Origin: Paenibacillus caseinilyticus
Lineage (GTDB): Bacteria; Bacillota; Bacilli; Paenibacillales; NBRC-103111
Direction of reading: 5' to 3'
Length of the DNA: 64,000 bases
Assembly: GCF_027533645.1 (NCBI RefSeq)
Contig: NZ_JAQAGY010000001.1
Location: 372,001 to 436,000 of the forward strand
Shown: in pieces, positions 42,767-52,288 of the stretch
Layout of the letters: every line of letters begins with the position of its first letter
How positions within the stretch are numbered: the stretch's first letter is position 1
Translations under genes and position numbers: made by a program
Notes under the pieces: model-generated
What the model was told of the DNA's origin: nothing
Database searches by the model: none
Seen by the model: the letters and a program-made list of their open reading frames with translations, nothing else

Positions 42767-43747
42767 TCACACGGGAACCCAGTCCCGTACCCCGTTGTCT
42801 TCCAAAATCCCGAGCGTCACGTCCGCGATGTCCGGGTCCTGCAGCAGTTTGTCCCGTACTTTGAACTTGATATCGTCCGCATCGGCAAGCGATAGGCCGG
42901 GCTTCAGTTCAATGAGCCCTTCCACGTGGTAATAACGCCCCTCTTGCAGAATGCGCATCTGGTAGATGTCCGTAACGAGCCGTTCGGACAAAATGAGGGC
43001 GGCCACCTTATCTTCGACTTCCTTCGGTGCCGCGACACCGATCAACCCCACCATATTGTCATAACCGACGCGGAAGGCTACACCAACCATCAGAAACCCG
43101 ATGAGAATCGTGACCACGCCGTCCAGCGCATAGAAAGCGGTCAGCGAAACGGCGATCACGGCCATCATGGCGAGCAGTGCGCCGGTAACAGCTACCAGGT
43201 CTTCATAAAATACCAGCCGGGTAGGCGGTGCCGCCCGTCCGACGTGCCGGAAGGCGGCGGAGACCACCCCGAAGCCTTGGGCTTCGACCCGGGCTTCATG
43301 GGTAATTTCTTTCATCGCTTTGACGAGAATGGCGCCGTCGATCACCAGATTGATGAACAATACGGCAACGTTGAGCCAGATTCCGCCGCTGGTTTCCACG
43401 GGGTGCTGGATCAGATGCCAACCCTCGCGGATGGTCTCGTATGCCATGACGGTCACCACGATGACGGCAATCATGCAGAAGATGTGGATGACGCGGCCAA
43501 AGCCGGTCGGAAATTGGCGGGTAGGCTTCTTCTCGGATAATACGCTTCCCACAAAAACAAATCCTTGGTTAATCGCATCCGCCAAGGAGTGCATCGCCGA
43601 AGCAAACATGGCGCCGCTGCCGCTCATCGATGCAGCCACCGCTTTGATGCCTGCAATCACGGCATTGCCGGTCATGGCCACAGCCGATGACTTGTTTCCT
43701 TTCTTGACGAGCTCGAGCCAGCTTTGCTTTCCGGGTGCGGATTCCAT
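42767..43747 (-). CDS. Cation diffusion facilitator family transporter
   Basis: A 326-residue CDF transporter with about six membrane helices that likely exports divalent metal ions in exchange for protons. Metal-site signatures are HSLADAINQ in helix 2 and FYEDLVAVTGAL in helix 5, the latter typical of the ZNT9-like branch. The C-terminal cytoplasmic ferredoxin-like domain is present (about 240-326). GGAGG lies before the ATG; an in-frame ATG 18 codons upstream is less well supported. The metal is not predictable. Confidence 0.9.
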   Translation of the reverse strand: MESAPGKQSWLELVKKGNKSSAVAMTGNAVIAGIKAVAASMSGSGAMFASAMHSLADAINQGFVFVGSVLSEKKPTRQFPTGFGRVIHIFCMIAVIVVTVMAYETIREGWHLIQHPVETSGGIWLNVAVLFINLVIDGAILVKAMKEITHEARVEAQGFGVVSAAFRHVGRAAPPTRLVFYEDLVAVTGALLAMMAVIAVSLTAFYALDGVVTILIGFLMVGVAFRVGYDNMVGLIGVAAPKEVEDKVAALILSERLVTDIYQMRILQEGRYYHVEGLIELKPGLSLADADDIKFKVRDKLLQDPDIADVTLGILEDNGVRDWVPV

Positions 43748-43908
43748 CGGTTCCTCCAATAAGTATGTATAGTTATTCCCTACTTTGCCACTCCTGCCCA
43801 TTGTTTATTCGGACGACCGGACAGTTAACCATGTTGTACGGGAATGCCTGTACTTAGGTTTCAATACCATTGGAGCTGTTCCGCTTCTCAAGCCGAGCCC
43901 TGCAAGAC

Positions 43909-43939
43909 AAAAAGACTGCCAAAGTGTTACTCGGCAGCC
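43909..43939 (-). terminator. Terminator of dockerin-protein gene
   Basis: On the minus strand GGCAG/CTGCC arms with a 12-nt loop are followed by TCTTTTTG, 33 nt after the stop. Confidence 0.7.
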
Positions 43940-43971
43940 TTCTTGCAGATCGTTCCGTTCCTGATTCACGC

Positions 43972-46068
43972 TTATTTCACACCCGACGATACCTGGTTCG
44001 CCACCTGCTGCACATCCTTGCCGTCCACCTGCCCGTTGTGATCCAGGTCGAACCTCGGATCATAGCCCGGCTGGCCCTGCTTCGTGCCATGGTGCTGCGA
44101 GATCAGCACGAGGTCGCTCAGCCCGATCTGGCCGTCGCCGTCAAAATCGGCTTGGTTCACCGATACCCTCAGCACGACCGGAGCCGTTGTGGCGGCCGTC
44201 CTGCCCTGGCTGTCCGCCGTGCGCGAGCCGGACTCCAGCACAATCTCCCCGCTGCCTTGCTTGAGCACGGTGAACTTCAGCGTCACGAGGCCGGTGCTGC
44301 CGCTCTTGCCCGGCACTTCTCCCAGCAGAGCGCCCGAGATCCGCGCGGCGTTCGCAGAGATTACCTTGCCAAGGACCGCCCCCGTGCCTTCCTTGCCGAA
44401 CTCCTGGTTCAGGTAGACGCCATTCAACTTCAGCAGGCTGCCATCGTACTTCAGGCTCAGCAGGAAGCCGTACAGGTCGGCAGCCTGGTCGGCGCGGATC
44501 TGCACTTCCGCTACCGAGCCCACGTTCAGCACGCCGGGTTTGAGCTGCATCGCCAGGGCGGAGGAGACAGACACCGCAGCCGTTGTAGTCACCGTCGCCT
44601 GCGGGTTGTTCGTGCTGAGGTTGCCGGCCGCATCCTCGGCGGCTACCGAGAACTGGTAAGCTGTCTCCGGCGTGAGCCCGGATGCGGTATAGCTGTACGT
44701 TCCGCCAGCCAAGGTATCGATAAGCTCGCTGCCCCGGTAGATGCGGTACCCGGTTACGCCCGTCTCATCATGGGCCGGCTGCCACGAGAAGGAGACACTG
44801 TCGTACGTGACCCCGCCCACGGAGAGCGCCGTCCCCTCGTTCCAGACCGGAGCGGCCGTATCGACGCCGTCCTGCTCGACGTATTGGTACAGCTTGCCGC
44901 CCATTGCTTTATACAGCTGCCCGTCGCGGAAGAAGAACTGGGCCCCCGAGATATCGGAGTCAATCGCTGCCGGCTCGGAGTTCACGGTATAGTGATATAA
45001 CGCGGTCTCATTATGGTAGTACACCTCTCCATCGGAAGCCAGATGTACAAGATCCCCCCAAGGGCCGGGAATCACATATTCCGTACCCGCCGGATCTTGG
45101 ACACGGCCTGTCCGGTCTCCCTCATCATCCAGCTTGCCCCAGGCAATCCAGCCGTTGTTCACCTGGTAATCGAGATATTTCTCCGTAATTGCGCCTTTGG
45201 ACTCCTCGCTGTCCGTGTAAGCCCGGCTGAGTTCGGTGATTGCAGCGCCGTCGAATTTATTGATTCCGCCGCTTTCTTCCTGATAGAGGGTCACCGTACC
45301 GTCGCTTAACGCCGCCAGCATCTCTCCCCTCCCTGGCTCCCATCCGATGATCTTGCTCGGTTCGCCGGTCAATGGATCTACCTTGTCGATCCCGCCCCCC
45401 CAAGCGATGACAGCCTTGCCGTCCGGTGTCATATCTGCCGAGATCGGCGAATCATAAGGGAGCGAATGCGCTGCACCGGTTACCGTATTCAGATATTGGG
45501 CAAGGCCATAGGAACCGTCAGCATTATTGTAAGTATAAATTGCATGAGGACCTTTGACAGCTACCCAGTAACCTTGGGTACCCGGAGCATTCAGCTGAGT
45601 AAGTCCCCCATCCTTCCATAGATAGATGTTCAGGATGATCTTCGAGTTCTCATACTTGCGTGTGCTGAAGACCGCTCCATTCGGTGTCAAGCGCATATCG
45701 CTAAGGCTGAAGCTCGCATCCTTGAAAATCTGCGTATCCGCCCCGGTTGATCTCGAGCGGATCTGCAGCGTGCTGTCCTCCGCCAAGTACAACACGCGCT
45801 CCGCGTCCGCATCCTGAATCTTCCCCGGCACCTCGGCAACCGGCTTGATGAGGGGAACTGCCGCGGGCCCATACACGCTCGCGCTCACCACTCCCGCGCC
45901 ATAGACACTCTCGTTTACCGACTGCGAGCCATAGACACTGTCCAGCACCGCCATGCTCTTCGTTCCGAAAGCCACGGGGGGCTCATATGTACCTGTTACG
46001 GCCGCCTGGGCGCTCACTGGGATCAGCAGTGTCATACCGCATACCCATCCGATGATTCTCTTTTTCAT
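43972..46068 (-). CDS. Secreted propeller-FN3-cohesin-dockerin protein
   Basis: A 698-residue secreted protein. Signal peptide 1-22, then three SVYG-containing repeats (about 42-70), an N-terminal beta-propeller-like region (about 85-400), a fibronectin type III domain (about 410-505), a cohesin-like domain (about 515-635; VQIRADQA, YGFLLSLKYDGSLLKL) and a dockerin with two calcium loops (DFDGDGQIGLSD and DLDHNGQVDGKD). It may be a wall-associated scaffold or substrate-binding protein; no catalytic domain is visible. It is a paralogue of the next gene. Confidence 0.82.
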   Translation of the reverse strand: MKKRIIGWVCGMTLLIPVSAQAAVTGTYEPPVAFGTKSMAVLDSVYGSQSVNESVYGAGVVSASVYGPAAVPLIKPVAEVPGKIQDADAERVLYLAEDSTLQIRSRSTGADTQIFKDASFSLSDMRLTPNGAVFSTRKYENSKIILNIYLWKDGGLTQLNAPGTQGYWVAVKGPHAIYTYNNADGSYGLAQYLNTVTGAAHSLPYDSPISADMTPDGKAVIAWGGGIDKVDPLTGEPSKIIGWEPGRGEMLAALSDGTVTLYQEESGGINKFDGAAITELSRAYTDSEESKGAITEKYLDYQVNNGWIAWGKLDDEGDRTGRVQDPAGTEYVIPGPWGDLVHLASDGEVYYHNETALYHYTVNSEPAAIDSDISGAQFFFRDGQLYKAMGGKLYQYVEQDGVDTAAPVWNEGTALSVGGVTYDSVSFSWQPAHDETGVTGYRIYRGSELIDTLAGGTYSYTASGLTPETAYQFSVAAEDAAGNLSTNNPQATVTTTAAVSVSSALAMQLKPGVLNVGSVAEVQIRADQAADLYGFLLSLKYDGSLLKLNGVYLNQEFGKEGTGAVLGKVISANAARISGALLGEVPGKSGSTGLVTLKFTVLKQGSGEIVLESGSRTADSQGRTAATTAPVVLRVSVNQADFDGDGQIGLSDLVLISQHHGTKQGQPGYDPRFDLDHNGQVDGKDVQQVANQVSSGVK

Positions 46069-46169
46069 ATGGTTTCTCCACCTGTCCTTATCCGTGATAC
46101 AGATTTGTAATAATCATACAGCACTGTCCTTCCTACCATTCGACACAAATCCAGGTTCACCTTCCATTA

Positions 46170-48641
46170 TTAGGTGACTATTTTGTAAAAAATGCTCGAA
46201 TGGAGGGTTGTACATAGACTTAGCCTGGCCTTCACCACCGGAACGACCGCCTCAGCCGCTCCAGCGATAAGCCCGCTCTGCTCATCAGCGCAGCTTAAGT
46301 TCCTGCTTCTGCTATGCAGGAGGGAGAATCTTGATCTGCAGCTGGCCCGGGAGCTGATGCCCTTGCCCGGATCCAGCAGCCGGCCCTGCAAATTCAGCAG
46401 GCCCGGTGCGGGAATGTCCCGGCGCAGCACGGCGGTGACATTCTCCTTGCCGAAGCTGGAGGAGAGGTTGGCATAGACGAGCTTCAGACGGGCCGGATCA
46501 TACTTCAGCTGGAGCAGGAACCGGTTCAGCTCCTTCAGGCGATCGGCTTGAACCAGAAGGTCGACGGACGAGCCGACACCGGTATAAGCCGACTTATGGA
46601 TAAGCTGCACCGCGGGAGCCACGCTCCTGGCTGTTGTGGTCACGGTAAGGGCGAGCCGCTTGGCGGAGGAATGGCCCGCCGCATCCTCTGCAGCCACTTC
46701 GAAGGTATACGTGGTTCCAGGCGCTAAACCTTCCACCGTATAGGTGGTCGGTTGGCCATGGAGGACTGTGCCCAGCGGCTGTCCGTCCCGGTAGAGGGAG
46801 TACGCCGTCACGCCGACATTGTCCGCGGCTTCGGGCCACTTCAATGTGACGGTGTCGTAGGTCATTCCCGTAACGGTCAGCCCGCTGCCCTCGGGCCAGG
46901 CAGGCGGATCCACATCCTCCGTCCCGGACGCAGTAGGTACCTCCGCCAGGTTGGAAGGGGTCCGGTTGCCGGCCGCATCCTCGGCCTCGACGAAGTACAT
47001 GTAGTATCTGTCCGGCTGGAGTCCATCGACCTGGAAGGTATGCCGGCTGGAGTCAAGGCTGGTCACAAGACTCATCTCTCCCGTGTCCAAGTCCACCGAA
47101 TAGAGATGGTAGCGGGTGACCCCGACATTATCCGTGGCCGGGATCCAGTGCAGCACGGCGCTGCTCCCAGTGATGTCGGTTGCGGTCACCGCATCCTCGG
47201 CCCAGGCGGGCTTCTCATCGTCGATCTCTACAGAGGAGGCCTGCATAAGGGCTGTCTCCCAGCCTTTATACCAGGTCCCCCCCAGCTGCCTGACGAGGCC
47301 CTGCGAGTTCGAGAGCCGCAGGGCAGCCGCATCCCCCGGCTGGTAGACGAACAGGTCATTCCCCCGTTCGATGGCCGCCGCTCCATTCGGCTGAAGACCA
47401 TGCAGCCTTGCGGCACCGCCGTAGGAGCCCGTGATCTTCTTCTCGCTCCCTTCCGGTGAGCGCAGGAACATCTGGCGTACGCCGTCCGCGTCCTTGTTGT
47501 AGGCCGCCCAGCCGCCGGCCACGCCGTAATCCTTGCCTGCTTGCATCACATACGCCGCATCTGTATCAGGCGCCTTCACCTCGGTGGTTATGCCGTCCCG
47601 GACCATCAGCAGGCGGCTCCCGCCTTCGCGGAACAGCACGGTGTCCCCATCCGAGACCGGCTCGCCGTAAGGGGCAGCAGCCTCAGCCAGCGTCTCGGTG
47701 GAACCGTCCAAGAGATAACGGTAGATGCCGTGGTTTGTACCGGAGCCTGCGGCGTACACGAAGGACCCCCCGGGCTCGGCTGCGGCCGAAGTGACGCCAT
47801 AGGTCACCGCGGCAACCGTGGCGCCGGTGAGGGTGTCAATTCGGTACGTTGTGTTCTCGCGAAGGGAAGGGAATACAGCATAGTGATCACTCAGGGACAG
47901 CAGACTGTCTCCTGTGGAATCTTCGTAAGTGACACCTGTAGAGACCAAGCCTTGAGGAGTCCACACGCCGATCTTCCGCTCGTTCACATCCGTTCGTTTG
48001 GTTTGATAAGCGAATAGGACGCCGGAAGGTGTGAGATGTGCGGCATAGGATGGGAGATCTCCCCCGTCATCATGCACAAGGGTGTCTTCGCCGGTTAGGC
48101 GGTCCTTCAACCGAAGGTTCCCCAGGGCATCCTGGTATACGATACGGTGCTCGTCAAAATCAAGGATCGAGCCTTCTACCTTCTCCACGGAATGGAGCCG
48201 TTTGCTCGCTTCGACATAGAAGCGGCGCAGGGCAGAGCCGCGGTCATTATCCGACCAGTCCTTCAGATACACCAATGCATACAGCATTCGACCGTCGAAT
48301 CTCGATACATTGACGTCCTCTTGAATGGAATTGCCTACCTTACCCGCGTGGACCACATCCTCCCCCCGCTCATCCTGGGAGATGACAACCTTGTCCGCTT
48401 CCCCGTCCTGCACCTCAAGGCGGAAAGGCAGCACGCCTCCCGTGATAACCTCCCCTGGAGAAGGGGTCATTCGGGTGATGATGGGAGGATTAGGAACAGA
48501 ATCACGCTGCTGCCCGGCCCAGTCCACCGTGCGGACCGGGCTGGAGACGGCAGCAGGGAGGTGATCCGCAGCTTGGGCACTGAGCGGCAGCATCGAACAC
48601 AGCAGGAAGCTGCAGGTCCATTTTCTGAATCCCTTTTTCAT
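46170..48641 (-). CDS. Secreted propeller-FN3-FN3-cohesin protein lacking dockerin
   Basis: An 823-residue secreted protein, paralogue of the preceding product. The signal peptide ends near SAQAA. The propeller-like region (about 85-460) contains YVYAAGSGTNHGIYRYL-type strands. Two FN3 domains (about 465-650) and a cohesin-like domain (about 655-770) follow. The last 20 residues have no dockerin, unlike its paralogue. I start at the ATG that gives a clean signal peptide; another ATG lies four codons upstream, and the ribosome binding site is weak for both. Confidence 0.75.
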   Translation of the reverse strand: MKKGFRKWTCSFLLCSMLPLSAQAADHLPAAVSSPVRTVDWAGQQRDSVPNPPIITRMTPSPGEVITGGVLPFRLEVQDGEADKVVISQDERGEDVVHAGKVGNSIQEDVNVSRFDGRMLYALVYLKDWSDNDRGSALRRFYVEASKRLHSVEKVEGSILDFDEHRIVYQDALGNLRLKDRLTGEDTLVHDDGGDLPSYAAHLTPSGVLFAYQTKRTDVNERKIGVWTPQGLVSTGVTYEDSTGDSLLSLSDHYAVFPSLRENTTYRIDTLTGATVAAVTYGVTSAAAEPGGSFVYAAGSGTNHGIYRYLLDGSTETLAEAAAPYGEPVSDGDTVLFREGGSRLLMVRDGITTEVKAPDTDAAYVMQAGKDYGVAGGWAAYNKDADGVRQMFLRSPEGSEKKITGSYGGAARLHGLQPNGAAAIERGNDLFVYQPGDAAALRLSNSQGLVRQLGGTWYKGWETALMQASSVEIDDEKPAWAEDAVTATDITGSSAVLHWIPATDNVGVTRYHLYSVDLDTGEMSLVTSLDSSRHTFQVDGLQPDRYYMYFVEAEDAAGNRTPSNLAEVPTASGTEDVDPPAWPEGSGLTVTGMTYDTVTLKWPEAADNVGVTAYSLYRDGQPLGTVLHGQPTTYTVEGLAPGTTYTFEVAAEDAAGHSSAKRLALTVTTTARSVAPAVQLIHKSAYTGVGSSVDLLVQADRLKELNRFLLQLKYDPARLKLVYANLSSSFGKENVTAVLRRDIPAPGLLNLQGRLLDPGKGISSRASCRSRFSLLHSRSRNLSCADEQSGLIAGAAEAVVPVVKARLSLCTTLHSSIFYKIVT

Positions 48642-48730
48642 CTTCTCACACATCCTCGACTCGGTATGATACATCAGTAAGTGTGCATAGCTCCCCGCAT
48701 TCTTCGGCAAGCCCCCTTTCCCAGATCTCC

Positions 48731-49606
48731 CTACCCTTTGACCGCGCCAACCGTCATGCCTTTGATGAAGTAGCGCTGCAGGAACGGATACAAGAAAATG
48801 ATCGGTCCAATCGTTATACATACCGTCGATAGCTGCACGCCCGCCGCCGTCACGGGAATGTTGACACTCGAGTTCAGGTACTCCAGATTCTGCGAACTCG
48901 ATACGATTCTTCTCAGCATCATCTGCAGCGGGTGATTCTGCGGATTATCGATAAACATCAGCGCGTTGAACCAGTCGTTCCAGTAGGCTAGCGCATAGAA
49001 CAACGTGATCGTGGCAATGACAGGCATGGAGATCGGCCATACGATCCGGAAGAAGATATACAGCTCATGGGCTCCGTCCATGGTCGCCGCTTCATTCAGC
49101 TCGAAGGGAAGCGTACGAAAGTAGGAGGTCATCAAGAAGGCATTGAATGCGGAGAACAAGTGCGGCAGGATCAGGGCGAGCAGCGAATCCCTCAGGCCCA
49201 GCCAATTGGAGACGAGCAGGTAATAACCCACCAGTCCGGGGGCGAACAGCATCGTGAAATAAATGTAGAAGGAAAGAACATTCCTGTACTTCACCTTGGG
49301 ATGAGCGGCCACATAAGAGAACATGGAGGTCAAGAGCACGGCACCGGCAGTACCCGCCCCGGTTACAAAGATAGACACAAAGGCGCTTCGGTACACCTGG
49401 CTGCTCTGGAACAGGAAGCGGTAGGAATCCAGCGTAAATTCCGTGGGGAACATCTGAAAACCTCTGACAATCAGATGCTCCGCTGTGAACGATCCGATAT
49501 ACACAAGCCAGAAGGGAATAAAGCACAACAGGGCAAACAGTCCGATGAAGGCATAAGCGGCGGCGGACAGGGCCCACTCCGATGCAGCCCGGTGTTTCAC
49601 AACCAT
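48731..49606 (-). CDS. Lpl-type ABC permease, second subunit (system A)
   Basis: A 291-residue permease of the LplC/YtcP type with about six helices and the EAA motif NEAATMDGAHELYIFFRIVWPISMP. It forms the membrane channel with the upstream LplB-type permease for an oligosaccharide or uronide. It ends the operon. No ATPase is encoded nearby. Confidence 0.93.
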   Translation of the reverse strand: MVVKHRAASEWALSAAAYAFIGLFALLCFIPFWLVYIGSFTAEHLIVRGFQMFPTEFTLDSYRFLFQSSQVYRSAFVSIFVTGAGTAGAVLLTSMFSYVAAHPKVKYRNVLSFYIYFTMLFAPGLVGYYLLVSNWLGLRDSLLALILPHLFSAFNAFLMTSYFRTLPFELNEAATMDGAHELYIFFRIVWPISMPVIATITLFYALAYWNDWFNALMFIDNPQNHPLQMMLRRIVSSSQNLEYLNSSVNIPVTAAGVQLSTVCITIGPIIFLYPFLQRYFIKGMTVGAVKG

Positions 49607-49620
49607 GCTGGTGCACCTCG

Positions 49621-50541
49621 CTAGAATAATTTGGAGTCGTGGTCCATCCGGCGGACCATCCCATTGAAGAGCAGAATGGTGATGAACCCCATGACCGACT
49701 GGAATAAGGCGACCGCCGCCGCGTTGCTGTAGCTGTTCATGTTGGAGACATCCCTCAATGACCGGTACGTGTACGTATCGATGACATCCGTAGCCTTGAA
49801 GAGCAGCGAATTGTCTCCAATAATGCCATAGATCAGTCCAAAATCACCGTAGAATATGCGTCCCAGCGCCAGGAGGGTCAGTACGATCAGGGTCGGCCTG
49901 AGCAGCGGCAGGGTAATATGCCAGATCTGCTGCCATCGCTTGGCGCCGTCGATCCGTGCGCTTTCGTAATATTCTTCAGAGAACCCCGTGATGGCCGCCA
50001 AATAAATAATGGACCCCCAGCCCGCTCCCTTCCATACGAAGATGACCGTTAACAGCCATGGCCACACCGAAGGGGTCTGAAACCAATCGACCGCCTCCAA
50101 GCCCGCATCTCTCAGCACTCCATTGATCATGCCGTCCTGGCCGTTAAAGAAATGCAGGACCATCAGGTTGATGACGATGATGGAAATAAAATGCGGCAAA
50201 ATCACCAGGGATTGAGCTATCTTCTTAAAAAACGCCTGTCTGATTTCATTCAGGAGCAGGGCAATCAGTAAAGAGCACACCGTGCCTGCCGTGATGAACA
50301 AGAGATTCAGATACACCGTGTTCAATGTAACCGCCAGCCAGTCTGGACCCGTGAAAAAAAACTTGATATTGTCAAGGCCCACCCACCGGCTTCCCCAGAG
50401 TCCCTTCACGGGCATAAACTGCTTAAACGCGAGCAGATGGGCGGACATCGGGACATACGAGAAAATAAATACGTACACGATGACCGGAAGCGCCATGGCA
50501 TACAGCCACTTGTTCTTCCGAAGCTCCAGGATCATCCTCAT
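49621..50541 (-). CDS. Lpl-type ABC permease, first subunit (system A)
   Basis: A 306-residue permease of the LplB/UgpA type with about six helices and the EAA motif YYESARIDGAKRWQQIWHITLP. AAGGTG lies 9 nt before the chosen ATG; a GTG four codons upstream is also possible. It starts 14 nt after the binding-protein stop. Confidence 0.93.
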   Translation of the reverse strand: MRMILELRKNKWLYAMALPVIVYVFIFSYVPMSAHLLAFKQFMPVKGLWGSRWVGLDNIKFFFTGPDWLAVTLNTVYLNLLFITAGTVCSLLIALLLNEIRQAFFKKIAQSLVILPHFISIIVINLMVLHFFNGQDGMINGVLRDAGLEAVDWFQTPSVWPWLLTVIFVWKGAGWGSIIYLAAITGFSEEYYESARIDGAKRWQQIWHITLPLLRPTLIVLTLLALGRIFYGDFGLIYGIIGDNSLLFKATDVIDTYTYRSLRDVSNMNSYSNAAAVALFQSVMGFITILLFNGMVRRMDHDSKLF

Positions 50542-50554
50542 GTTCGCGCTCACC

Positions 50555-52066
50555 TTATTTCTTTTTGCCTGCCAGATAGGCGTCCAGCTGCTTTTGATAC
50601 TCGGTCTGGATTTTCTTCATGTTGTCGTACGCTTTATCCTTGAACCTCGCGAGCCCCTCTGTCGGCTCCTGCACCCCCATAAGGACCGGCTCAAATAACT
50701 CTTTGCTCGTATTGCTCAGCTGCGCGATCTCATTGGATACCGGGCTTGGATCGAAGGTGAATCCGGCGAGAATATCGGTGGTAAAGTTATTGGGATCCCG
50801 CTCCCACTTATTCAGCTTGATGACGTCTTCGGCCATGCTCGCGTCAATCCGGTCCAGCTTGGAGTTCCATCCCCATGCGAATGGAATGCCGGCATACGGA
50901 TTTTCTTTGAGGGGTTTATACAGCCCCTCTCCTGCCTCTTCCCAGTTCTTCCCTTTGATCCCGTAGGCCAGCAGGTCATAATTGTCCTTCTGATTCAGCC
51001 AATTCACGAGCTGAACGGCCTGTTCCTTATTCTTGCTGACCACAGGGACCGCGATATAGTTGCCTGCTTTGAACGTCGAGCTCAGCTTCATGCTGGGATC
51101 GTACAGACTGAACGCCTCCGCACTGGCTCCGGGGACGGACTTTTCCAGGGCGGTACGGGTGGTTAGATTGACGCCAAAATCAAAAAAGGTCGTGACCGCG
51201 GCCTTCCCTTTGGCAAACTCGCCATTTTTAAGCAGGAGGGCATCCTTCGCAAAAATCCCATCTTGGTAGAGCTTGTGATTCTGCTCCAGGTTCTTCATGA
51301 TCATCGGGTCCATATCATCAAAAATGTTATAAACCTTGCCGTCATTCCCTTTGGTGTACAGTCCCGCATAATTGAGTACAGGAGCCAGATTAGCCAACGG
51401 ATCCAGCATGCTTGCCAGCCGCATACCGACATGCTCCGAACCGTTAGGAATGAACGGCGTAATCTCGGGGGCCTTCTCCTTCACGGTGTACATGAACTGG
51501 ATCAGCTCGTCATAACTCTTGATCGGCGGAACACCCAATTTCTCCCGAATGTCCTTGCGGATCACGAAGGTCCAGGGGCGAATGAAATTCACTTCCAGCG
51601 GAACGGCATACAATTTTCCGTTCACCTTGTTGGCTTCGATCAGCTGCGGCGAGCGGGTACTCAAGATGTCGGAGCCGTATGTCTCGATAAGCTCATCGAG
51701 CGGCTCGTAGAGGCCGGCAGCGATATTCTGCACCGGGTTATTGTCCCAGATCAAGTCGTAGTCTTCCGCAGAAGACAAGGCGACCTGCCGTTTCTGGAGA
51801 ATATCCGCCCATGGAATAAACACCACATTTAGCTTGACGTGCAGGGAATCCGCCAGACGTTTCTCCAGCTCTCCCTTCACTTCACTCCAGTTCGCAGGCG
51901 GATCTCCGGGGAACATGATTTTGAGGGTAACCCCATTCGCCTTCGCGGAGGCTTCCGGTTTGCCTGGTTCGGATGGCTCTGTCCCTTTGGAATTACATCC
52001 AGCGAGTGATCCTGCGAGTGTAAGCGACATCGCCAGCCATAAGGTACCGTAACTTCTGAATCTCAT
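50555..52066 (-). CDS. Sugar-binding lipoprotein (system A)
   Basis: A 503-residue extracellular solute-binding protein. The signal ends at LAGCNS. It follows the extended SBP family 1 pattern of Lpl-type systems (LKIMFPGDPPANWSEV near the N-terminus). GGGAGGAG precedes the ATG. It is the first gene of a three-gene importer lying directly downstream of its likely regulator. Substrate is unknown; pectin- or xylan-derived oligosaccharides are plausible for this transporter family. Confidence 0.93.
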   Translation of the reverse strand: MRFRSYGTLWLAMSLTLAGSLAGCNSKGTEPSEPGKPEASAKANGVTLKIMFPGDPPANWSEVKGELEKRLADSLHVKLNVVFIPWADILQKRQVALSSAEDYDLIWDNNPVQNIAAGLYEPLDELIETYGSDILSTRSPQLIEANKVNGKLYAVPLEVNFIRPWTFVIRKDIREKLGVPPIKSYDELIQFMYTVKEKAPEITPFIPNGSEHVGMRLASMLDPLANLAPVLNYAGLYTKGNDGKVYNIFDDMDPMIMKNLEQNHKLYQDGIFAKDALLLKNGEFAKGKAAVTTFFDFGVNLTTRTALEKSVPGASAEAFSLYDPSMKLSSTFKAGNYIAVPVVSKNKEQAVQLVNWLNQKDNYDLLAYGIKGKNWEEAGEGLYKPLKENPYAGIPFAWGWNSKLDRIDASMAEDVIKLNKWERDPNNFTTDILAGFTFDPSPVSNEIAQLSNTSKELFEPVLMGVQEPTEGLARFKDKAYDNMKKIQTEYQKQLDAYLAGKKK

Positions 52067-52288
52067 CCTTGTCACTCCTCCCGATTTCACGGCAAGCGGA
52101 GCAGAACGCTTAGCGCTTTGCTTTCCGGTCTGATACGTCAACTGTGCCGCTTGCCCTGCTTCGTGTTTGTATCATAAGCGGATGGCTCAGCTCCCGTATA
52201 GTCCGGTTTCTACCGATCGGTACGATTTGCAACGAATGCAGACCATACACCATGGGCTGCGGCAGAATACGTATAGTACCCTGTATGC

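Noticed and set aside
46170..46400. Possible frameshift at the end of the second cohesin protein
   Set aside because: The last 50 residues looked foreign, but the same frame aligns with the strand pattern of the paralogue's cohesin end (RFSLL...against KFTVL...). I treat the gene as intact, lacking only the dockerin.
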